Position numbers and translations under genes: made by a program. From the NCBI RefSeq assembly GCF_001931485.1, contig NZ_MSDV01000019.1:248001-312000 (forward strand): 64,000 nucleotides of DNA, given 5' to 3'. Position 1 is the first letter of the stretch, and every line of letters starts with the position of its first letter. Shown here piece after piece: positions 52,101 to 59,097 of the stretch. The notes under the pieces are model-generated. The model worked only from the letters and a program-made list of their open reading frames with translations. It was not told the origin of the DNA and searched no databases. This stretch comes from Burkholderia sp. SRS-W-2-2016 (GTDB lineage Bacteria > Pseudomonadota > Gammaproteobacteria > Burkholderiales > Burkholderiaceae).

Positions 52101-54027
52101 CGACACGCAGAGCATGGACTTCACTGTAGTTGGCGTCGGCGATATGTCCGGCGACGTGTTCGGCAACGGCATGCTGCTGTCGCCGCATATCAAGCTGCTC
52201 GCCGCGTTCGACCATCGCCATATCTTTCTCGATCCGAGTCCCGATCCGGCTACCAGCATGGCCGAGCGCGCGCGACTGTTCATGCTCGACCGGTCGAGCT
52301 GGGCCGACTACGATCCGTCGCTGATCTCGGCGGGCGGCGGCGTGTTTCCGCGCAGCGCGAAGACGATTCCGCTGTCCGCCGCGGTGCAGATGACGCTCGG
52401 CATCAACGCGGCGGCGCTCTCGCCCGCCGAACTGATGCGGGCGATTCTGCAGGCGCGGGTCGATCTGCTCTATAACGGCGGCATCGGCACCTATGTGAAG
52501 GCGAGCCGCGAAACGCATCTACAGGTCGGCGATCGCGCGAACGACGCGATTCGCGTGAGCGGCGCCGATCTGCGCTGCAAGGTAGTCGCCGAGGGCGGCA
52601 ATCTGGGCCTCACGCAACTGGGGCGGATCGAGTTCGCGCAGCGCGGCGGCCGCATCAATACCGATGCGATCGACAATTCCGCCGGTGTCGATTGTTCGGA
52701 CCACGAAGTCAACATCAAGATTCTGCTCGGGCTGGTGGTCGCCGATGGCGAGATGACCGAGAAGCAGCGCAATGCGTTGCTGGCCGAGATGACCGATGAA
52801 GTCGGGCTGCTGGTGCTGACCGACAACTACTACCAGACCCAGGCGCTGTCGATTGCGGGCCGCTATGGGGTCGAACTGCTCGACGCCGAAACGCGGCTGA
52901 TGCGCTATCTGGAACGGGCAGGGCGCCTGAATCGCGTAATCGAGTTTCTGCCGACCGATGAAGAAATCGCTGAACGCTCGGCCGCGAAGCAGGGGCTCAC
53001 GACGCCGGAGCGCGCGGTGCTGCTCGCGTACAGCAAGATGTGGCTGTACGACGCGCTGCTCGAATCGTCGATGCCGGAAGATCCGCTCGTCAGCGACATG
53101 TTGATCGAGTACTTTCCGAAGCCATTGCGGCAGCGTTTCCGCGAGCCGATGCAACGGCACCCGCTGCGCCGCGAAATCCTCGCGACGCATCTGACCAATG
53201 CGCTGGTGAACCGGGTCGGCTGCGAGTTCGTGCATCGGTTGATGGAGGAGACCGACGCGCAGCCCGGCGATATCGTGCGCGCATGCATCATGGCGCGCGA
53301 CGTGTTCGATCTCGACCAGATCTGGCGCAGTATCGACGCGCTCGACAACCGCGTGCCGGACGATGTGCAGGCGCGCATGTTCGTCGAAGTCGCGCGGCTG
53401 GTTGAACGCTCGGCGCTGTGGTTCCTGCGCCATCTGCAATCGGGCGCGGCCGGCGACGACGTGACCGGTCTGCTCGCACGCTGCCGCGATGCCGCGCAAC
53501 GGCTCGCGCCGCAATGGCCGGCGCTGTTGCCGCATGCAGATCTCGAAGCGCTGTCGGAGCGGCAGCGCGGTTTCGTCGATGCGGGCGTCGATAGCGATCT
53601 CGCGGTGCGGATCGCGAGCGGGGAAGTGTCGGCCGCGTTGCTCGATATCGCGGAAGTCGCATCGACCTGCGGGCGCAATCTCGAACAGGTCGCGGGTGTT
53701 TATTTCGAACTCGGCACGTTGCTGAATTACAGCTGGATCAGCGAGCGCGCCGCGTCGTTGCCCGCGCCGACGCACTGGGACATGCTCGCGCGCGCATCGG
53801 CGCTCGCCGAACTCGCGCGGCTCAAGCGCGCGTTGACGACCAGCGCGCTGGCCGGCGCGGACGATGCGTCGACACCGGAGACGCTGGTGCACGCGTGGCG
53901 CGACAAACGCGCCGCGCAGCTCGAACGCTATACGCGGCTGCTGACCGATCTGCGCGCGACCGGCGGCGCGAGTCTGTCGGTGTTGCTGGTGGTCGTGCGG
54001 GAGATGGCGGCGCTCGAGAGGGCGTAG
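49189..54027 (+). CDS. gdhB: NAD-specific glutamate dehydrogenase, large (180-kDa) type
   Basis: 1612 residues, the usual size of this class. N-terminal ACT-like regulatory segments ([22 protein letters not shown] near 90), then the catalytic core with [22 protein letters not shown] near 805-830 and [12 protein letters not shown] near 845 carrying the catalytic Lys, [13 protein letters not shown] near 985 in the NAD domain, and a long C-terminal helical region. It deaminates glutamate to 2-oxoglutarate and ammonia for catabolism. GGGGAG precedes the ATG. Monocistronic. Confidence 0.95.
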   Translation: [1612 protein letters not shown]

Positions 54028-54174
54028 CGGCGCGCGCCGCGGCGGGCATGGTCGTGCTGGTTGGCGGCCGTGCCCGTCGTTGTCGTCCATAATGCGGAGT
54101 CTTGCCGATTTTGCTGGCGGCTGTTTTGCCGGTCGGCATTGGATCCAGGTACTCTCACGGACGCTCTCCCGAAG

Positions 54175-55080
54175 ATGAAAGAAGAATCGCCGAAAGCCAT
54201 TTTTTACGCCCTCGCCGCCAATTTCGGCATCGCTATTTGCAAGTACGCCGCAGCCGCGTTCACCGGTTCCGGCTCGATGCTCGCGGAAGCGATTCACTCG
54301 ACCGCCGATTGCGGTAATCAACTGCTGCTGCTATTCGGTTTGCGCGAGTCCCGCAAACCGGTCAGCCCGTTGCATCCGATGGGCAGCGGCCGCGAGATCA
54401 ATTTTTATTCGTTGCTGGTGGCGTTGCTGCTGTTCTTTGTCGGCGGCGCGTTTTCGGTGTATGAAGGCGTGCATCGGCTGATCGCGCGCGAGCCGCTGCA
54501 ATATGCGTTCGTCGCGCTGGCGGTGCTCGGTGTGTCGGTGGTGCTCGAAGCGTTGTCGCTGTGGGGCGCGCTCAAGGAAATTCGCAAGACGAATCCGGAT
54601 AAAAACCTGTGGCGCTGGTTTCGCGAGACGCGCGAATCCGAATTGCTGGTCGTGGCCGGTGAAGATATCGCCGCGCTATTCGGTCTCGCGATTGCCTTCG
54701 TCGCGGTGCTGCTGACGATGATCACCGGCAATCCGGTGTTCGACGCGCTTGGTTCGGTCGGCGTGGGCTTTCTGCTGACGGTGATTGCGTGGCTGGTTGC
54801 GCGCGAAGTGAAGTCGATGATCGTCGGTGAATCGGCGAGTCCGGAAGTGCGTCGTGCGATCGACGCGCATTTGCGTGCGCGGCCGGAGATTCGCGGGATC
54901 ATCAATCTGATCACGCTGCAGTGGGGGCGTCACGTGGTGGTCGCGGTGCAGGCGGAAATGATCGACTACGCGAGCGGCCGCGCGATGGTGGATGCGATCA
55001 ATGTGATCGAAGCCGATTTGCAGGCGGCGTTTCCGCAGGTGCGGTGGGTGTTTTTTGAGCCGGATGTGCCGCGCGGCTAA
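54175..55080 (+). CDS. Cation diffusion facilitator family metal transporter
   Basis: 301 residues from ATG 54175; upstream in-frame codons are Cys-rich noise outside the family. Six membrane helices, with metal-site residues in SMLAEAIHSTADCGNQ (helix 2, H-x-x-x-D) and ESELLVVAGEDIAALFGL (helix 5, E/D motif). The cytoplasmic C-terminal domain is ferredoxin-like (PEIRGIINLITLQWGRHVVVAVQAEM). The variant E-D pair resembles the FieF/TMEM163-like subgroup; metal (Zn, Fe, Mn) is unknown. Confidence 0.87.
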   Translation: MKEESPKAIFYALAANFGIAICKYAAAAFTGSGSMLAEAIHSTADCGNQLLLLFGLRESRKPVSPLHPMGSGREINFYSLLVALLLFFVGGAFSVYEGVHRLIAREPLQYAFVALAVLGVSVVLEALSLWGALKEIRKTNPDKNLWRWFRETRESELLVVAGEDIAALFGLAIAFVAVLLTMITGNPVFDALGSVGVGFLLTVIAWLVAREVKSMIVGESASPEVRRAIDAHLRARPEIRGIINLITLQWGRHVVVAVQAEMIDYASGRAMVDAINVIEADLQAAFPQVRWVFFEPDVPRG

Positions 55081-55099
55081 TAAGGCTAATGCGGCTAAT
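55073..55099. repeat. 9-bp repeat spanning the CDF stop codon, three units
   Basis: GCGGCTAAT, AAGGCTAAT, GCGGCTAAT, then GCGGCTTCG. The TAA stop of the transporter lies in the first unit, as in the repeat at 23148. The unit core GCGGCTAA equals the octamer at 6363. Confidence 0.8.
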
Positions 55100-55121
55100 G
55101 CGGCTTCGGCGGTGATGCGAG

Positions 55122-55169
55122 GCCGGGCGGAACAACGTGTGCAAGCGTGCGCTGTTCGTTCCGTCCGGC
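55122..55169. terminator. Hairpin between convergent CDF and aldo/keto reductase genes
   Basis: GCCGGGCGGAAC (55122-55133) pairs with GTTCCGTCCGGC (55158-55169) over 12 bp with one G-U pair and a 24-nt loop. No U-tract; termination inferred from position. Confidence 0.45.
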
Positions 55170-55199
55170 TTCGGCCAATGCCAGTACTCGCCGCGCCGC

Positions 55200-56180
55200 T
55201 TATTTAAAGCCGGTCACCGCATGCGGCACATAACGCTCTTCTAACCGCCGAACCTCCTCGTCACTAAGCTTCAGCGACAACGCCGCGACCGCATCGTCGA
55301 GATGATGCAGTTTGGTCGCCCCGACGATCGGCGCGGTAATCGGCTTCTTCTGCAATACCCACGCAAGCGCGACCTGCGCACGCGGCACGCCGCGTTCTTT
55401 CGCGATCTCGCTGACGCGTTCGACGATCTGCCGGTCGGCGTCCTGCGTATGCGCGTACAGCGTGCGGCCGAATTCATCGGTTTCCGAGCGCGCGCTTTCG
55501 GTGTCCCAGTCGCGCGTCAAGCGTCCGCGCGCGAGCGGGCTCCACGGAATCACGCCGATCCCTTCGCTCTCGCACAGCGGCAGCATTTCGCGTTCTTCCT
55601 CGCGATACAGCAGATTCACATAGTTCTGCATCGTCACGAAACGGGTCCAGCCGTTGCGCTCGGCAACATGCAATGCCTTCGAAAACTGCCACGCGTACAT
55701 CGACGACGCGCCGATATAACGCGCCTTGCCGGCCTTCACGACGTCGTGCAGCGCTTCCATCGTTTCTTCGATTGGCGTGTGATAGTCCCAGCGATGAATC
55801 TGGTACAGGTCCACGTAATCGGTGCCCAGACGCCGCAGGCTGTGGTCGATCTCGGCCATGATCGCCTTGCGCGACAGGCCCGCGCCGTTCGGCCCCGCGT
55901 GCATCCGGCTATTGACCTTGGTGGCCAGCACGATCTCGTCGCGCTTCGCAAAGTCCTTTAGCGCGCGGCCGACGATCTCTTCGCTGGTGCCGTCCGAATA
56001 GACATTCGCGGTGTCGAAGAAATTGATGCCGTGATCGAGTGCCTGCTTGATAAAGGGACGCGACGCTTCGTCGTCGAGCGACCACGGATGCGTGCCGCGC
56101 GAGGGCACGCCGTAGCTCATGCAGCCGAGACAAAGACGCGATACATCGAGACCGGTGCGGCCGAGTTTCACATAATCCAT
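55200..56180 (-). CDS. Aldo/keto reductase
   Basis: 326 residues from ATG 56180, where MDYVKLGRTGLDVSRLCLGCM is the standard AKR opening. Catalytic tetrad visible: Asp in FFDTANVYSDG, Tyr in the same segment, Lys in LATKVNSR and His in YQIHRWDYHTP. NADPH-binding GVIPWSPLARGRLTR and APIVGATKLHHLDDAV follow. Resembles YajO/AKR11-13 type enzymes that reduce a broad range of aldehydes. Monocistronic. Confidence 0.9.
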   Translation of the reverse strand: MDYVKLGRTGLDVSRLCLGCMSYGVPSRGTHPWSLDDEASRPFIKQALDHGINFFDTANVYSDGTSEEIVGRALKDFAKRDEIVLATKVNSRMHAGPNGAGLSRKAIMAEIDHSLRRLGTDYVDLYQIHRWDYHTPIEETMEALHDVVKAGKARYIGASSMYAWQFSKALHVAERNGWTRFVTMQNYVNLLYREEEREMLPLCESEGIGVIPWSPLARGRLTRDWDTESARSETDEFGRTLYAHTQDADRQIVERVSEIAKERGVPRAQVALAWVLQKKPITAPIVGATKLHHLDDAVAALSLKLSDEEVRRLEERYVPHAVTGFK

Positions 56181-56289
56181 CGTTGGTGCTCCTGTGGTGA
56201 AGTGCACAAACACGCTGCGCGAACAGAACGAAGAGGGCCTTCGATTATAGGGAAACGTCGCTGCACGCGTGGACGTGCTCGGCAAACGC

Positions 56290-56332
56290 TTTCAAAAGCA
56301 ATACGCCCGCGGAGCCAGGCCCGCGGGCGTAT
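56290..56332 (-). terminator. Rho-independent terminator of the DUF4148/small-ORF unit
   Basis: Perfect 12-bp stem ATACGCCCGCGG / CCGCGGGCGTAT (56301-56312 and 56321-56332), loop AGCCAGGC. Read on the minus strand it is followed by TGCTTTTG. It lies 34 bp beyond the small ORF stop. Confidence 0.8.
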
Positions 56333-56366
56333 GTCGGCATATGCCGAGACCGATGCTGGATAGCGC

Positions 56367-56438
56367 TCAATGCGACGGACGATACGGCGTCCACACGGGC
56401 GTGTCGGTATCCCAGTTGTCGAGTTCCGATGGGGTCAT
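56367..56438 (-). CDS. 23-codon small ORF with strong Shine-Dalgarno
   Basis: ATG at 56438-56436 is preceded by AAGGAG with a 6-nt spacer, one of the best ribosome sites in the window. The 23-residue product starts MTPSELDNWDTD and ends YRPSH, acidic and with two Trp. It lies 32 bp downstream of the DUF4148 gene on the same strand and is followed by an intrinsic terminator, so a two-gene transcript is likely. No family recognised; conservation in relatives is untested. Confidence 0.6.
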   Translation of the reverse strand: MTPSELDNWDTDTPVWTPYRPSH

Positions 56439-56470
56439 GATGTACTCCTTGATAAAGAGGTGCGAAGCGC

Positions 56471-56776
56471 TTACTGGCCGTTCGCGACGCGGGTCACTTC
56501 GCCGTTCGTGCCTTCCTGCAGCGCGAGTCGCGCGGCCTGAGTTTCGCCGACGAGGCCTTTGTTCGGATACGAGTTGCGATTCAGCGAGGGCAGCGAGCCG
56601 TCGCGATACGCGGCAACGAGTTCGGCTTTGACTTCGGCGCGGGTCTTGGTACTGGCGGTCGGCGCCGGTTGCGTATCGTAGGTACCGGCACGGCCGATAC
56701 CGCCGCCGCCTTCGGCGAATACCGGCGCGCTGACCAGCAGCGAAAGGGCGAGACCTGCGAGCAGATGGCGTTTCAT
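56471..56776 (-). CDS. DUF4148 domain-containing exported protein
   Basis: 101 residues. Signal peptide of about 21 residues (KRHLLAGLALSLLVSAPVFA), then a Gly-rich start and the DUF4148 core TRAEVKAELVAAYRDGSLPSLNRNSYPNKGLVGETQAARLALQ. It shares the RAEVKAEL and N-x-YP pattern with the gene at 29107 but little else. Ends VTRVANGQ. Transcribed toward the 23-codon ORF. Function unknown. Confidence 0.87.
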   Translation of the reverse strand: MKRHLLAGLALSLLVSAPVFAEGGGGIGRAGTYDTQPAPTASTKTRAEVKAELVAAYRDGSLPSLNRNSYPNKGLVGETQAARLALQEGTNGEVTRVANGQ

Positions 56777-56954
56777 GATTCACTCCTGTCGATTCATTGG
56801 CGGCACGGGTAGTGCCGCGACAGGGTGAAATGTAGACGTGCGCGCCGCGCGGATAAATCGCGGTTTTGCGAAATGAATTGTCGCGATTCCAGAACAATCG
56901 CGCAGTGAACGCGGCGGCAGGCGGAATATGCCGGTTTTGCAGGGCTTTTATGCG

Positions 56955-56982
56955 CCAGCCGCGGCATTAGTGCCGCGGCTGG
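56955..56982. terminator. Perfect 12-bp hairpin after ceoR
   Basis: CCAGCCGCGGCA / TGCCGCGGCTGG with tetraloop TTAG, 36 bp beyond the ceoR stop. No U-tract on the minus strand, so intrinsic termination is uncertain. Confidence 0.5.
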
Positions 56983-57018
56983 AATTGAGTGTTTCAGTTT
57001 GCGAGCGCGTTTATCCGC

Positions 57019-58023
57019 TCAGGCAACCCACTCGGACATCACCGGCGTATCGAGCGTCGGAGCGGATTCACGCTCTTCGAACGTGCGCTTCGTGCAGGTC
57101 GCATCGAGACTGCCGCGGCCGCTCAGCAATGGGCAACGGTCGAACAGCTCCGCGATCCAGTCGACGAACACCCGCACTTTCGGCGACAGATGCCGGCTAT
57201 GCGGATAGACCGCCGAAATCGGCATCGGCAGCGGCTTCATCTCCGGCAGCACCTCGACCAGCTGGCCCGAGCGCAGATGCGGCAGCACCATGAAGAGCGC
57301 CGGCTGAATCAGGCCGAAGCCTTCGAGTCCGCAGGTCACGTACGCATCGGCGTCGTTGACCGACACGATGCTCTTCATCTTCACTTCCACTTCCTGACGG
57401 TCGACCATGAACGCCCAGTCGATCGTGCGGCCGGTGCGGCTCGAAAAATAATTGACCGCTTTGTGATTGTCGAGATCTTCGAGCGACGTGGGCATGCCCG
57501 CGTGCTTGATGTAGTCCGGCGACGCGCAGGTCACACCTTCAAAAATGCCGATCCGGCGCGCGACCAGCGACGAATCCTGCAACTCGCCGACCCGCACCAC
57601 GCAATCGACGCCTTCCTGCAGCAGATCGACGGGCCGGTCGGTCAGGCCCAGTTGCAGATCGATATCCGGGTAGCGGGTGTGAAATTCGCACAGCGCCGGA
57701 ATCACGATCAGCCGGCCGATCGAGCCCGGCATATCGATGCGCAGCTTGCCGTGCGGCTTCTTGTTGCCGCTCTGAAAACTCGCCTCGGTTTCTTCGACGT
57801 CCGCGAGGATGCGCACGCAGCGCTCGTAATACGCGGCGCCGTCGGGCGTCAGCGACAGACGCCGGGTGGTCCGGTGCATCAGCCGCGTGCCGAGAAACGC
57901 TTCGAGGTTCTGAATAATCGTGGTGACGGACGCGCGCGGCAAGTCGAGCGTTTCCGCCGCGCGGGTAAAGCTGTTGGTGTCGACGACACGGGTGAACACT
58001 TGCATGGCCTGAAGCCGGTCCAT
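57019..58023 (-). CDS. ceoR: CeoR/BpeT-type LysR regulator of the efflux operon
   Basis: 334 residues from ATG 58023, with GGAGG 7 nt upstream. LysR HTH at 1-60 (MDRLQAMQVFTRVVDTNSFT ... RTTRRLSLTPDG), effector domain at 90-300 of the CrgA/BpeT type. It is divergent from the llpE-ceoA-ceoB-opcM genes, the same arrangement as ceoR in B. cenocepacia and bpeT in B. pseudomallei, where the regulator activates a chloramphenicol, trimethoprim and fluoroquinolone efflux pump. Assignment rests on this synteny and the general sequence type. Confidence 0.82.
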   Translation of the reverse strand: MDRLQAMQVFTRVVDTNSFTRAAETLDLPRASVTTIIQNLEAFLGTRLMHRTTRRLSLTPDGAAYYERCVRILADVEETEASFQSGNKKPHGKLRIDMPGSIGRLIVIPALCEFHTRYPDIDLQLGLTDRPVDLLQEGVDCVVRVGELQDSSLVARRIGIFEGVTCASPDYIKHAGMPTSLEDLDNHKAVNYFSSRTGRTIDWAFMVDRQEVEVKMKSIVSVNDADAYVTCGLEGFGLIQPALFMVLPHLRSGQLVEVLPEMKPLPMPISAVYPHSRHLSPKVRVFVDWIAELFDRCPLLSGRGSLDATCTKRTFEERESAPTLDTPVMSEWVA

Positions 58024-58053
58024 TGCAAACCTCCAGAAGGGGCGGGTGCGGTC

Positions 58054-58069
58054 GCGGAATGGATTCCGC
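58054..58069. promoter_or_regulatory. Inverted repeat upstream of ceoR
   Basis: GCGGAAT-GG-ATTCCGC, perfect 7-bp arms, 31 bp upstream of the ceoR start codon in the divergent control region. Possible regulator site; no direct evidence. Confidence 0.4.
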
Positions 58070-58114
58070 AAGAACAGTCGCAAGCGCAATCGCGAGCCGA
58101 TTGTTCAGAGGCAC

Positions 58115-58172
58115 CGAATTGTGTTGCCGGATTATAGGCATTTATTTGCGAGTCTGCCGAACCCACAATTCG
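58115..58172. promoter_or_regulatory. Widely spaced inverted repeat in the ceoR/llpE control region
   Basis: CGAATTGTG (58115-58123) and CACAATTCG (58164-58172) are perfect inverted copies with centres 49 bp apart, close to five helical turns, as for a LysR tetramer contacting two sites on one face. Binding by CeoR is inference. Confidence 0.45.
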
Positions 58173-58209
58173 CACCATTGAAGTTCTATGCGCATTTGCG
58201 CGGCTCGAC

Positions 58210-59064
58210 ATGGATGCATTCAAATTCCCGTACCCGCTGGTTCCCGCTGCCAATGAAGCGGTGGACACCGGCGGCGGGGCTCTCGAAGTGACCGACGTGC
58301 GGATCGACGGGCACGCGCAGGAAATTACCCTGCGCCTGTACCGGCTCGCGAAGAAGACCTCACTGCCGGTACTGCTTTATTTTCACGGCGGCGGCTATAC
58401 CAAGGGCTCGATCGAGCAGGCGGACTTCGCTGCGCGTTATTTCGCAGAACACTTACCGGCGCTGGTCGTGTCGGTCGGCTATTCGCTCGCGCCGCGCTTT
58501 CCGTTTCCGGCCGCGCCCGAAGACGCGCACCGCGCGGCGCTGTGGGCGCAGACGCGGGCGCGCGCATTCGGCGGCAATAGCAGAAAAATCGGCGTGGCCG
58601 GACACGACGCGGGCGGCCAACTGGCCAACTGTCTGGCGTTTATCGCCCGCGATCGCGGCGACGTGGAGATCGTTGCGCAGGCGCTGTTCGGGCCGATGCT
58701 CGATCCGAGCCTCACGCGGCTGGGCGACGAACAGCGGCTCGGCTCCGACATCACCGCGCGCGAGTGCGCCGCGTGTTATCGCGCGTACCTGCCGCAAGCA
58801 TCGCAGCGCATGCACCCGTATGCGGCGCCGCTCGAATCGTGCCGGCTGTCCGGTTTGCCGGCCACGCTGATCGCGACCGCGCAGAACGACGTGCTGCACG
58901 TGGAGGCCGAGAAATACGCGAGCAATCTGATCGACGCCGGCGTACGCACCCAGGTGGTGCGTTTTCCGAGCGTCTCGCACGCGGCACTCGCCGATCATCC
59001 GCCCGCTTTGCAGGAAGCGGTGCGCTTTTTCCAGTGGCGCTTCGACGCGCGCGCTCATCGATAA
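58210..59064 (+). CDS. llpE: LlpE-like alpha/beta hydrolase with Asp at the nucleophile position
   Basis: 284 residues, hormone-sensitive-lipase-like: oxyanion motif YFHGGGYTKGS (His59-Gly62), then VAGHDAGGQLANCL at 129-142, where family members have GDSAGG; Asp133 therefore stands at the Ser position. The acid residue (TAQNDVLHVEAEKYA) and His (SVSHAALADHPP) are retained. llpE is the first gene of the ceo and bpe efflux operons. Asp nucleophiles in GHD.GG occur in epoxide hydrolases and haloalkane dehalogenases, but the rest of this protein is of lipase type. It may be inactive as an esterase. Confidence 0.8.
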   Translation: MDAFKFPYPLVPAANEAVDTGGGALEVTDVRIDGHAQEITLRLYRLAKKTSLPVLLYFHGGGYTKGSIEQADFAARYFAEHLPALVVSVGYSLAPRFPFPAAPEDAHRAALWAQTRARAFGGNSRKIGVAGHDAGGQLANCLAFIARDRGDVEIVAQALFGPMLDPSLTRLGDEQRLGSDITARECAACYRAYLPQASQRMHPYAAPLESCRLSGLPATLIATAQNDVLHVEAEKYASNLIDAGVRTQVVRFPSVSHAALADHPPALQEAVRFFQWRFDARAHR

Positions 59065-59097
59065 ACACAAATCAAGCAACGATATCTGGAGCTACTC

